A stretch of DNA of 64,000 nucleotides, from the NCBI GenBank assembly GCA_035048495.1, contig CM068553.1:4643259-4707258 (forward strand), in the 5' to 3' direction. Shown here one piece after another: positions 1 to 13,000 of the stretch. Position 1 is the stretch's first letter. Every line of letters starts with the position of its first letter. The notes beneath the pieces are model-generated. The model ran no database searches and had not been told where the DNA came from. It saw only the letters and a program-made list of their open reading frames with translations. The stretch is from Euptelea pleiosperma (Eukaryota; Streptophyta; Magnoliopsida; Ranunculales; Eupteleaceae). A program made the position numbers and the translations under genes.

Positions 1-340
1 CGGCTTTGTAGAAGAGAGTTGGAAATCTCCACATTTATGTGGAAGTAGTTGGTGTACACGTCAGTGTTCAAACTCTTGTAACTGTCACAAGAGATAGACA
101 GTTAGAATCGATAAATAATTAGAACACATATTTGGTAATATTAGAAGTCTCTATTGAGGACGATGACTTTTCCCATTGTGGTGTCATGCCTAACTCGCAC
201 TTGAAACGTATCCATGAAAGTAATGAGAAAATAATGCTTTCAGCATTAAGAGTATGATATCCCTATGATCCAGAGCGTTGGATGGTGTGGGATGTATCTC
301 GAGGACAACAATGGTGTAGGAGAGAACCCAATTTTACTAA
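1..340. other. Spacer, no gene seen
   Basis: AT-rich sequence with short open frames only. No domain, splice structure or repeat unit was recognised. It ends at the TAA that is duplicated on both sides of the foldback element beginning at 341. Confidence 0.5.
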
Positions 341-1184
341 GGGCCTGTTTGGTAACACACTGCGACGGGAAAATAAAATATTTAGCCGCACTAATATTCG
401 CCCGGGTGCGTTTGGCAGCCACTCGCCCTCGGTGAATATTTAGCCGGGCCCACATATTTGCCCTCCATGGCAGGAAAACATTTGATCACCTCTCCCCCCT
501 TGTGTAAATATTTTCACGCCCGATTATGCCTTAGTGAGAAAATTTTGTTTTTTTTCCATAAAGTCACTATTTTCAATAAAAATTAGTTTTTTAATGTATA
601 AAAAAGATTAAAATGATTTTTTTTTATCCTTTGACATAATATGTGGTTCCCGCACTCGCCCAACCTATTTTTGACTTACTTTGATATGTGGGACCCACTC
701 AAATTGAAAGAAAATGAAGTAAGCTGAAGTGAGCTAGCTCATACACGTACCAAACATTGTTAAATATTTCCATGAACAAATATTTAGCCAAGATAATATT
801 CGCCTGGCTAAATATTCGCCTGGCTAAATATTCGCCGTCGGAACTCTTTTTCTCACGTACCAAACAGGCCCTGTTTGGGCGAGTGCGGGAACCACATATT
901 ATGTCAAAGGATAAAAAAAAAATTCATTTTTATCTTTTTTATATATTAAAAAATTAATTTTTATTGAAAATAGTGATTTTTCAGCGAGAAAATAAAATTT
1001 TCTCACCAAGGCATAATTGGCGTGAAAATATTTTCACAAAGGGGGGGGTGATCAAATGTTTTCCTGCCTCGGAGGGCCCGGCTAAATATTCGCCGAGGGT
1101 GAGTGGCTGCCAAACGCAGCCGGGCGAATATTTGCGCGGCTAAATATTTTATTTGCCCGCCGCGGTGTGTTACCAAACAGGCCC
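341..1184. mobile_element. Long foldback Tourist/Harbinger-like MITE
   Basis: The left end reads GGGCCTGTTTGGTAACACAC and the right end is its reverse complement. TAA flanks both ends (338-340 and 1185-1187), as expected for the 3-bp target duplication of PIF/Harbinger elements. The arms, about 341-662 and 876-1184, are nearly perfect inverted repeats of over 300 bp around a loop of about 210 bp. A second internal terminus (ACCAAACAGGCCC, ending near 871) suggests a complete MITE of about 530 bp joined to a partial inverted copy. No transposase is encoded. A decayed relative lies at 50600-50970. Confidence 0.85.
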
Positions 1185-1712
1185 TAAACTTCTAAAATTT
1201 TAAAAAGTAAATAGAGGAGAAAGAAGACAAGAAGATAGATTGTCTTTTTCGTTTTTCATAGGAGAAAAATAGGTAATCGAAATTTTTCTAAGATCCGTGC
1301 TTTTATAAGTAGTATAGATTAAATATAGATTAAGCTGATAATAAATTAACCTAGAAATTGGTATGATGTGTAATTCAATGGCGCCAAACAACTCATGGCC
1401 GAATTCGAAGACATCCGCATTAAAAATCAAACAAATGCATTTTTCGAATTTTCCGCCACTGAGGTGACGAAAAACATGTCCATGATTGGCGAAAACCTCA
1501 TTAATAGGCTATTTACGTCACAATAAGCTACAAATTAACCTGTAGTGAGAGATTAGATGATGGGGTGAGCTCCTTACTGTTGCTTCAATAATGCATTTTG
1601 CTAAAAATGTCATATCTTGGAGTTCTTTTTCTTTTTTGAAAGGTAAGTTTAAGGTTAGGCAGACCCCACCAGATTTTATTGAAATAAACAAAGAAAATAT
1701 TACATGGCCATA
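1185..1712. other. Spacer, nothing recognised
   Basis: Short frames on both strands show no domain or splice structure. The region lies between the foldback element and the SINE-like insertion. Confidence 0.4.
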
Positions 1713-1726
1713 TTTACAACCACACC

Positions 1727-1881
1727 TCAGTAAGCAGGAGGTCCGAATTCGAATCTCCTTGGCTGCCATACGCCTTGGGATTTATCCCAGTACATCTAGC
1801 ACGTTTGGAAGGGGTGACTTGCGTGTCCCATCGGATTAGTCGGGTGCTCTAAGAGGCCTGGACGCCCATTGTATCATTTTT
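1727..1881 (+). mobile_element. SINE-like insertion with 14-bp target duplication
   Basis: The 155-bp body is bracketed by a perfect 14-bp direct repeat, TTTACAACCACACC, at 1713-1726 and 1882-1895. It contains a pol III B-box-like motif (ATTCGAATCTCC) near its 5' end and finishes in a run of T. No clear A box is visible, so the copy may be 5'-truncated. A perfect long duplication and a homopolymer tail are hallmarks of target-primed retroposition. The SINE family was not identified. Confidence 0.7.
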
Positions 1882-1949
1882 TTTACAACCACACCAATCC
1901 TCCTCAAGAATTTGCTGGAGTTCTCCTTTGACACTCCTATAGGTTTTAT

Positions 1950-2290
1950 GCTAGGAAATCATGCAGTAAACCGCGTGGCATATTCTATTTTTGACCGTAT
2001 GGATGTTTGGCCGAACCCTAGGTGAACCGACAGACCAAAAATTAGCCTGATTAATGATTTATAAGCATTGGATTAGACTTGTTTTCATGGGTTGATTTTT
2101 AACTATGGAATTTTAGCATTATTGACCATTATTTGGGGTTCAAAGTTCCAAAGGTTTGGAATCACTAATTAGGCCGATTTTTGGTATGTAGGTCCTCCTA
2201 GGGATGGGACGGACATATATAAGGTCAGCGTCCTCTAAGAGTGTGCCACATGGCTCATATTGTGGTCGGTCAGCAAAGTTAGGAATCCTG
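1950..2290. mobile_element. Foldback MITE, family B copy 1
   Basis: A member of a family found at least six times in the window. Outer arms read like GTGGCATATTC...CCGTATGGATGTTTGG on the left and the inverse (CCACATGGC, CATATTGTGG) on the right. The centre holds the shared phrases GAGCATTATTGACCATTATTTGG and ATCACTAAT...GGTCCACCTAGGGAT in family variants. No coding capacity. Confidence 0.6.
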
Positions 2291-2976
2291 TACGGGCAGA
2301 GAATGAAGCCTGGGCAATTGGTCCATGTATTGTTCTTACAACTTTCCGTTTTACTTGACCAAGTTTCTAAAATATTTTCAACTTGAAAAATTTGGTATGT
2401 TGTCATTATGTGATAACTCTTCTTTTTATTTTTTTCTTTTGGGTTGGAAGTTGCAACTCGTGGGCTTATTGCAGAAGTGTGTATTTTGACCAAAAGAGGA
2501 CATTCTTCTTAAAGGAGCATCTTTGGCCTTTTTTAGGGTTTCAAATAAATTGAATGTGCTAGGTCCCCTTTTATGGGCTTCCCATGGATGTAAATACACC
2601 ATTGTGTCATCTTTGTTTTTGGTTGGTGAAGAAAGAGGCCGTACTTCTCTCAAACCAACTACCAAACAAAGCTTCCTCCTTATTCTAACTCCTCTGGAAG
2701 GGACATATGACCTAGAAATTGACCATATTTGACTTTTTAGGTTATCAAATGCATGAATTCATTGTTAACCTTATCATCTTCATGATTCAAGTTTTAACTA
2801 AATTTATTGAATGGTTGAGATCCTCCCATCAGGTCAATTTTTGTTTTATGCCTCACCCAAATTGTGATCTTCTAATTGAATCAAGCTGATTAGTGCATGG
2901 TTATTTGTAGGTGATTAAGTCGAGTTAGGATGACGACGAATCTTAGGTCCATTATACAATGCTTATTTCCTTAAAA

Positions 2977-3202
2977 CCAAGGTATAAAAGGGCACCATTC
3001 AAACGTCATAACAGGGCGGTAACATTACCGTTATGACCGTTACAATGGGTCAAATTTTGATGGTCAAAGTTTTATTATTTGAATTCATTTTTCAAAAAAA
3101 AAAGTACATAAATAATGGTTAAACAACAGACATTTTTTAGAATTTTTTACCAAATAACATGACGGCCGTTATATAACGGTGTTATAATGTTTTTTAAACC
3201 AA
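2977..3202. mobile_element. Mutator-like MITE, family A copy 1
   Basis: The left end CCAAGGTATAAAAGGGC and the right end GTTTTTTAAACCAAG match the termini of the other family A copies. The interior has the usual GTTATAACG-type words (CCGTTATGACCGTTA, GGCCGTTATATAACGG). Flanks CCTTAAAAC and GCTTAAATC agree at 7 of 9 positions, fitting an aged 9-bp target duplication. Confidence 0.65.
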
Positions 3203-4095
3203 GCTTAAATCTATTAAAAACAGAGTATTGACTGACATAAAAATGACATGTCATTCACAAAATTGTATCTGTAAATAACACGCCACTTGTCAGCATTTTT
3301 GAGCATCCATGTGGCACATAATGGACACAATTTACTTAGGTTATCTTTTTTTTATTTCTTAATGAAAATTACAAAAGGGCATAACATAGTTTTTAACACA
3401 ACAGTGACCTACTTGGTGCTCAGTGTGCCATGTATGATACTACCACATACTCTGTTCCATAGCTAAGTAAAGAGACTTTTGTTTTGGTGGTGGGGAATTC
3501 TTTTGGATGATAGTGAAAAAGAAGGGTTTTATCAGCTTTTCTTAAGAGTTCTTATGTGATGAACCTTATACATCCTTTAGACTAAGATGCATGTGCTTCA
3601 CACACTCATCAATCTAGACCATTCAATTCATGGTCCCATTAGAAAATCAATTTGATATGTGGATCTTAATCTTCTGATACAGAACTAAACTTTTGATGGT
3701 GTTAAAAAAAGTGTTTATATTTAGATTGTCCCCCATCCAACGGTCTAGATTGATTTATAGAGTATGGAGAGTAGGGATCATTGAGGATGATAGATATGAT
3801 ATCTTGTAGTGTATTTAACAGGGCTAAAGACTGAAAAAGAATGGGCAAGCTCTTTTTTTTAGATTGTGGAATCTTGAAAGTGCAGACTACTTTTTAGCTT
3901 ATTTTTTAATTTGCCCTGACTAAATGAAATGAAATTTGTCTTTATATCTCCTCATTTCTCTCACTCATGTCTGAATCGCTTTTTAGCTCCTTATTAGTCT
4001 CTTACCTCTGAAGAACTCAGTTCCTCTTCTCTCTCACCCCATTTGTCTCTCTCACTTAACCTACACCACCAAAAAGAACAAGAGAAAAAAAAAAC
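3203..4095 (+). promoter_or_regulatory. Upstream region and CT-rich leader of the E2 gene
   Basis: No gene is visible. The last 150 bases before the E2 start codon are rich in CTCT tracts (about 3950-4060), typical of plant 5' leaders, then a purine run directly before the ATG at 4096. No convincing TATA box was fixed, so the transcription start is unknown. Confidence 0.4.
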
Positions 4096-7000
4096 ATGTC
4101 TTCGCCAAGCAAACGCCGAGAGATGGACTTGATGAAACTGTAAAATTCTTTTTTTTTTTTTTTTTGATAAGTAAAGCTGTAAAATTCTTCGAATACCGTC
4201 TTTAGTTCTCTTAATTTTTTGTTCTCTGGTCATTTTGACTTTATTTTTTCCCCTGTTTTGTTCAATTAGGATGATGAGCGATTACAAGGTAGAGATGATC
4301 AACGATGGCATGCAAGAGTTTTATGTGGATTTTCATGGACCCAGTGACAGTAAATCATCAACACCCATATCCCTTTTTTCTGTATTTTTTTCTTCTCCAT
4401 ATTGTAATTTTTTGGAATTTTTCTGAGTAAAAAAAATTGAGCCTTTTTAAGATGTTTGGCTTTGTCGGTATTTGATATTTTGGATTAATTTGTTGATTCA
4501 ATCACGTTGACCATCAATAGATGCTCCAAGCTTGGTGGGTATTTGATTTTTTGGATTCGTTCTTCAATCTTTCTTCTACTACTGTAATATTTTAAATGAA
4601 ATTATTGTTTTCTTAGAGAGTTTCAAGTGAGAATTTAACTTTCAGTTTTTTAGTTCAATCATTTTGACCGTTAGTAGATGCTCAAAACTATCTTCTTTTT
4701 TAATTTGATGGGCAAAGCTACCTTCTTTCATTTGAGTTTGTTTTTGCCTTTGATTTTGCAGTTTTTTTTTTTACTTTCTAATGTAAATACAGAATCCATG
4801 TTGTAATCTAGTGATATCAATAAAATTTGCTTCTTGATTTCTCGGTATTGCTGTGTAGTAATATCAGCTGCAGATTTGTTGTTTACTCATTTTCCTCAAT
4901 GACTTTTGTGAATTTTACTTGTAGATTGAAGGTTGCTATTTGTAATTTCGAACAAAGGGGGATTTTTTTCTTTGATGGATTATCGCAGGTCCTTATCATG
5001 GAGGTGTGTGGAGAATAAGGGTGGAATTACCAGATGCTTATCCTTACAAATCTCCATCAATTGGCTTTGTTAATAAGATCTACCACCCAAATGTCGATGA
5101 GATGTGAGTTTCAGAATGTTAAAATCCCAGTAGTTTTAGCTTCTGTTAATGGTATTGTCCTATCTTTGTAAGGGGTAACAAAATTCATCAGTTTAAGGTG
5201 GAACAACTTTGCAAGTCCGATAATCTCGATGGTTTTGAAATTTCAGGTCAGGTTCAGTTTGTTTGGACGTTATCAATCAGACCTGGAGCCCCATGTTTGG
5301 TAAAATAGCTTATTAGGCCATTTTCATCTTTACATAAGATTATTATGCTTTTATATAGCTATAAATACGTTTACTTGGAACTGTTGCTGCTTTCCAGTTT
5401 TACGGTTAGAGCACTTGGTTTCTGATGTTGGCGTCCATATGTTTCCAGATCTGGTAAATGTGTTCGAAGTGTTCCTTCCACAACTTCTTTTGTATCCCAA
5501 CCCATCAGACCCATTGAATGGAGAGGCTGCTGCTCTAATGATGCGTGATAAAGCTGCTTACGAACAAAGAGTGAAAGGTTGTGATCCTTCTTGAAGTTCT
5601 GTCTACCTTGATCATACATACCTTGCTGTTAAATAGCCTGGATGAAACATTACAACTTATTGTAGTTTTTCTGTAACATCGACAACTTATATTTTTTCTA
5701 CTCATCTTAAATATAAGGGTTTTCAAGTTGAATATATTCACATCAATTGATCTTGTCTGGTTTTAATTGAAGAAAGGATATTGGTCGTTCATGATATGAT
5801 TTCATCGGACTGAGGTAGATTTCCTCATCCATGTTTCCCACAGAATATAGAATGTGTTGGTTTAATTAGGTTTTCTTTTTTGTTATTGTAACAGTGTAAA
5901 CTGATAAAAAAAAAATAAAAAGAAATGTAAAAGTGTAATGATTGGCTAAGAATAGCAAAATCTAAACACATTTCGAGCGGTCTAATCTTATATCTGAACT
6001 ATGACCGTTTTTTGGTGCTTTGCTGTCGGATAAGTTTCTTTGGTAATATAAGATATTGAAGATGACCACTGATGTTACATGACTCCATACTGATGTTGAA
6101 GTTCATTATGGTCCTGAAAATAGGATATAAAATATGTAAATGGTTCTTGTGCTGTTTATGGACTACAACCAAGTAGCAACATTTTTTACTACTTTTGGAG
6201 AACTTCCACTATATGTGATAATATTTTGAAGGAAAAAATCGAAATTTCAGGAAGCTTTAACTTGCTAGAGTGCTTGAAAAAGTAATTGAGTCTAGCCCGG
6301 TCCCTGTCTGTAAACATATTATCGGGCACTGCGTTGTTTTATTTATGCCGTCTCGTTGCTTTGTACAGGATCTAACATGCAAGTGATTAGGTAAGTAAAG
6401 ACACTTGTTTTATCACATTTTTTGTTCAATTCCTATTGACTTCCATTTATTGCTGCTCCATCTATTCTAGAAATAGTAAACCCAATGATTGTGCTCATTA
6501 CCCCACCAGCATTCAGGTCGCTTGCACTACTCTTCTGTGCAATCACTAATTGGACATGTTCTGTTTGACATCTACTTTATTTCATTATTCAAGTAAATCT
6601 AAGTATCTAAATGTACGAGCTGCAAACCTTTGGATCTGTTGTTTCTAGCTTATTGGTCGACCTTTGACATAATTGAGTTTGTTCATTTTAATATTAAGGA
6701 CCATATTATTGCGCACCCAAAGAGCACCAGATTACTGCACCATTATGAAAGAGGCTTACGGATAATTCATGTTTTTACTATTTATAGTAAAATCTCATTT
6801 TATTTTGTGGTCAATTGTACTACTGGATAGGTGCAAAAGGTTCTAGAAGATAGTTGAAGGAGTTTTAGTAATTTTTGAGAAGTTTAGGGAAGTGTTTATT
6901 TTCACTAGGTGTTTTGTAGTAGGAATATTAAGAACATAGTGTAATTAGAATTGGGAAAATGCTTAAAAGTCAAGTCCTGGGTCTTTTAGGTGAGTTTCAA

Positions 7001-10000
7001 ATTTCTGTTTTAGGTAGAATTATTAGAATAGAATTAGCAATGAACAAGGTTGTTATCCAACGATCAATAAATAGCCATATACTCCAATTTTAGAGAGAGT
7101 TGTTTGATATGTTTAGAAGTTATTTGGTTGTTGTGAAAGCTGTTGTGTGAGGATTGATTCCTTGCTTAAGTGGTGTTGTTTCCATCCAATAGATGACTAA
7201 AGATTGGTGCTTATTCCAATCCTTGGTCCACTTTAGAAGTGAATGATTTACCTCATATCTTCCATTCCCGTTTCTCTCTTATCTTTTTTCTTTTCCTAAG
7301 CTTCAGCACCTTATTTTCATACCTAGAAACTCTGATTCTAGCCTTTTTTTAACGCTAAAATGAACCCTTAAGTTGCTGAAATTAGTCCTTGAAGTCAGTC
7401 CAAAACCATAGTTTGTTTTCCCACTATTTAAAGCCCTAAAACATATTTGACCCTATAGGTCTAATAGGGTTTCAACATACCAACGACAAAGGAGGAAAAT
7501 AAGGAAAAAAGAAGTGAAGCAGAAAAGAGAAGAGAAAGAAGAAAAGAGAAGGGATGATGCAAGAGAAAGATGGGAAAGAAAGTGCACGATCTCCCCTAAA
7601 TTGTTTATATTCACTTTGGTTTGACATACAAATTATAAGTATGCCTTCCCAGGAGCCAATGAGAAGAAAAGACAAAAATAAATAGGAAATGACAAAAATA
7701 CCCCTACACGTACGTCTACACTAAATAGATACACCAACAATCTCCCTTAAGCTGAAGCATAGATGTCATTCATGTCCAGCTTAAAACAAATGTTGCCCGT
7801 AGTGCTCTTGTGCAACGCCTTGGTGAAGATGTTAGCAAGTTTATTTTGAGAGAAGGATACATACGACGTAGAAATCTCATTACTCGACACCTCTCAAATG
7901 AATTGGCAGTCAATTTCTATATGCTTTGTTTGTTCGTGGAATATTAGATTACTAGCTATGTGAATAATGACCTGATTATCACAAGAGTTTGACAGGCTCT
8001 TTGAATGGCACTCCGAACTCACGCAATAGACTCTTCAACTACATAAGCTCACAAGTGGTGTGAGCCATAGCATGATACTCTGCTTCAGCACTGGATCTGG
8101 CAACAACACTTTGTTTTACTTTTCCAAGTTACCAGATTTCTACCCATAAAAGGTACAATACCCTTGCAGTAGACCTCCTATCTGAAGGAGATCCAACCCA
8201 ATTTGCATCTATATACTTGTCAACATTCCAGGTGACCATTATTCTTGTATATAATAATGCCACATCTAGGAGATCCCTTTAGATACGTAAGAGTTTTGAC
8301 TACGACTTTCATATGCAGACTCTGGGAGAATGCATGAAATAAATGACGACACTGACGACATAGGAGATGTCAAGACATGTGATTGTCAAGTAAATAAGCT
8401 TCCCAATCAACTTATGATTCGGATCTATTGGAGTGTCAATCGGCTTAGCTCATAACAATCTTGTCTCTGTCAGAACATCCATAACATGCTTCTTTTACTA
8501 CAAGTTGATACCAATTTTGGACCTCCGACCTCAATGCCCAAGAAATATTGAAGTTGACCCAAATCCTTACTGTGATAATACTTTCGAAGATAACTAAACT
8601 AGGAAGTTGCTCTATATGCACCTCAGACATGCCACTGCAAAAAACAAAATCACATCTGACTGAAACAACAACTAAGACATATTAGCTGCCAAGGATACGA
8701 TCACACAAAAATAAATTAACTTGGCCACTAGGGAGAAAGTCTTAGAATAGTGGATGCCATAAGTCTGAGTATATCCCTTGTTTACTAATCGGGCTTTCAG
8801 GCGTTCAACTGAACCATCAGGGTTTTGCTTCACAGAGTAGACCCAACGATAACCCATAACACGCTTATCAACAGGTAAAATGGTTAGGTCCCATGTATCA
8901 TTCAACTGAAGGGTTTCCATCTCATCTTCCATACAGATTGAGACATGGCTTTATTGTACAAAACATGATAACGAAGAGAGGACAAGGAAAAAAAGCAAAA
9001 TGCTGAAAACCTAGAGATAGATGATAAAAGGATAAGAAATTTGAAATGGGATGTTCAGTACATATGCATTTACCTTTTCAAAGAGCAATGGGAAGGTCAC
9101 TATCAGTCTCTTAGGGAACAACTAAATCTTGAGATGGCAAGGGTTGATGAAGAAAGAACGAAAGCAAATAGATCTTGAGATGGCAAGGTTGATAATGGAG
9201 GATCTTGAGGTGGATTGAGAAAAGTGACGAAATATTGAAACCAATAAATTAGTTACCTTGGCAAGGCCTTGTATATCAAAATGAACTAACTCAAAAGGAA
9301 TTGACTGACGCCCTCGGCATGTGGTTTAAAAGTTACATGATGATATTTACTTAATTCGCATACCTCACACTCTAAAGAAGAAACGGTTGACAAAGACGAA
9401 ATTAAACAATGCAAATTATTCAACAACGGATGACCTAACTGATAGTGTCACTAGAGAGTAGTATCATTCATTACGGATTTATTTGGCCACGGTTCTAGGT
9501 AGTAGAGACCTCCTCCCACATATCCTCCACCAATCTTCATCTTCGTTTCTAGATCCTGAAAAACACAAGGGGAAGTGTTGTATTAAATGGTTAGGGTTTA
9601 GAGATGGAAGAGATACGGTTGGGTTTTCTAGGTCAAACTTGATTTAAAAAGAAAATAAAGATGGAGAAAGATAAGAGAATAAGAGAGAGATAATACCTTT
9701 CGGATTCGGACCGAGTAGCTTAGATTCACACGAAAGAAGAAGAGAACAATCCACAAGAGATTTCTCAAGAGAACTAATCAATATAATTTATCATCAATGA
9801 AAGATAACAACTAAAAGAGTTTATATACTCAAAAACCCTAATCCAATCTCAGTCATCTATCTAATCTAATGGCTATAAAAAAAATACAGCAACTTAAAGT
9901 AACTAACCAAAATTACGAGCCCCCTAACTGTGGGCTAATTGCACAGACATCCAAAACTCTAAAAAAATATCAAAATAAGCTTAAAAAACTAATAAAAACT

Positions 10001-13000
10001 CTCCACAAGTTTCCAATGTGGAGTCTTCATGCATCATGTGAGGTCTTCCGTTCCATAAATCAAAAAGAACTAAAACTGGGGCCTGCATAGTCATCAAAAT
10101 ACAAAGACATGGTATGGGCCCAGTTTTCCTCCTACGCTAGTATGCTCTAGGTAAGGACGTGATGTCCTCATCAAATTTTCATCAATCAATTCTCTACTAT
10201 CTCTTTTTCACCTCATAATCCTCGGCCTTTCACTTTCTACTTTTAAAAGTAAAAAAGAAAAGAAAGGGGAAGGTTAGAGAGAGAAGAGACTATAGGATAA
10301 ATTGGATCATTAGAGCCAAATAAGGAATGATCTGATCATGACCGGAACGAAACATTGAGAAAATACCGAGATTTTTTAATGTTTCAGATTGTCTCGGATC
10401 ATCTCGTCGAGACGAACTGAGACAATACGAAACATTCAAAAAAATTGTGATATAAAGAATATTATTTTTCTATTTTCATAGTTATTGCTTTATATTTCTG
10501 TCTGCCCAAAAATGGTATAACATTTGGGTTGTTACTTCATCTGATTGGGTTAATTTTTGGTCTAATAAATCTTCTAGGTGGAGCCTACAAAATGAATTTG
10601 GGAGAGGAATATGTAACTCTTGTATATGGTAGAGAACCATACCATTGAAAGAATGGTAATACAAAGACTACAGATGTGTCCTCATAATATACGAAAAAGA
10701 AATATTAGGTAGTTCTAGTACTACCATACTTATGATAGTACCTAGTCTATATTAGATAGATGGTATATCTTTTCAACATGGATTGTCTAATCTCTAGACC
10801 CCAAGTGGGGGACTTCTTATACTGAAAATCAGCTCGATCAAATGATTTTAACCATCTAATAGATTGACCTTTTTTAAGATTGACACCCTAATGTTTCTAG
10901 CCAAAAAAATACCAATTGGTTGGATGTTTAAAATCGTCCGGTGTGGCTAAGTTTTGGCCCAGCTTTAGATGGGATCCACAAGTTGGACATTTTAGATTGA
11001 TAAGACTACTCCCCTCATATTTGGTAGAGGCCTATACTACTGAAAGCATGGTAGTCTCAATACTACCCCACACTTATGATGGTACCTAATCTAGATTACA
11101 CAATGGTGCTTATACTTATGAACTTGAATTCAATCAGTGGTAATAAGAGACCCCTTTGACTGAAAGTCAGCTTGATTGGATGACTTGAATTGAACCACAA
11201 GATAAATTATTTGTCAAAAACATGGGTCCACAAACCCTCGAATGTTTGAACAATCTCTTAATAAACCTGATGGGTGATTTGTAGATGTTTAATCGTAAAT
11301 CTAAATTATGGTTGAGGTAGGCTAGATTTGATTTAGATCTACAGTTCAAATCATAGATCTAAGATAGTTTTATATTTAAATTGTGTATCTACGATTACAA
11401 TTCATTGTTAATTGAAATTTAAATAACCCAATTTCGACTAACTTATTTAATTAAAAATTAAAAATGAAAATAAAACACAGGTAAAATTACATTTCAAGTT
11501 TTAAACTTAATTTAGTATAGATGAGTATTTTAGTGGATATAGGATCTATGTCGGACATGCTATTTTCAATATAAAGTATCATAGAGTATCTGTGTATATT
11601 AGTTGGTATTGGTGTGTATTAGTGAGAAAATATGTACATTTTTTTAATATAACTGATTGCAGGGATCATTTAATTGCTTTAAACATCTTTTCATAAGCTT
11701 AATTGTTTATTAAATACATTATTTCAAGCTTGTTTCGGTGCGTCTCAGAATGGTTCGGTTTGTCTCACCAATTTTCCAATGTTTCATTCCGTCTCGGGGT
11801 TTATCCCGCTTTTTCACCTGACCGCGATTCTAAACCTTGCTGCCACGTGACCAAATAACTCCATTACTTTGGGATTCCTGATGTTTATTTGAAAAAAGGT
11901 TCGAGTGTGAAGCTTGCGCCTCACACAACTCAAGCTCTCAACGCCTCGCCTCATGCCTCTGCCTTTTAAAACACTTGATTCAATGTGATAAGATTTTTAT
12001 CCGAGAGAAGGGCAAAGCATATAACAGGCAGCTTGAGAGAACTTTTTAGTTCTATGAACTATAACGAGTTTAGTAACCTGCCACTTAGAGGGCCCTCTTT
12101 CACGTAGGTTGCATTTGGTTCACATGAAAAGGAGGAAAAGAAGACGAATTTCAAGAAAGTGTTCGGTTCAATCTGAAAAGTGGGCCCAATGGAAAACCCA
12201 CTACCAAAATCCTTTATCCCTGAAACTGACTTCCTTTTTTCTCTCTCTCTCTCTAGTGACATCATCTTTTCCTTTCATCGCCCCAAATCTCAACCATCAC
12301 CATTCCTGCTATCGTGTCTCCTGTAAGAACACTGACAAGGGGTTATTGTGGAAGCTCCTAACAACATCGTAGGTTGATGACAGGATAGGAGAGGGTTTCA
12401 CTCGTTGAGATAGATTTCGAAAGGGCAGTGCATAGATCTCTGGTTCGACATTGATAGTACTGCTTGAATCCTTGGACTCCATTAGAGAAGGGTTTAGATA
12501 GATCAGAAGAGCACCACACAGGTTTCGGTCTTGGTTTTGATTTTGATGTTCCCTTAACAATTTTTTTTTTGATGTTCCCTTCTTTATTCTTCATGGAAAT
12601 TTTATTTCTGATTTTGTTGGTTGTTTCCAAGTAAAGATGACAAATTTGAAGGAAACGATAAATCAAAGGCTGAGATTGATAGGAAATTGTTGATTGGATT
12701 GCAACCAAATCGCTTCAATGGCCATCGAACCTACGGAGTTGTTGCATCTGGGTGGGAGCATTACCTCTCCACCATTCGTTGTTTCAGTGTTAGCATAGAT
12801 CGGGGATATATCTGCACCATCTGTTGCTGCGTGGAGAGCTTTGTTTTTTCTTACTCTCAACCAAACACTTGACTTTCTTCTTTAAGGAAAATGTTTTTTA
12901 TGGAAAGCATCTTTTGAGGAAATGCTTTTTGGTTTGAAAATGGTTTTCAGTGAACCAAACACAGCCTTAATTGATGTAGTAGGATCCAATTGCATGTCAG

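Noticed and set aside
1591..1839. 82-codon frame on the plus strand
   Set aside because: It crosses the target duplication and the SINE-like body, so it is a chance frame.
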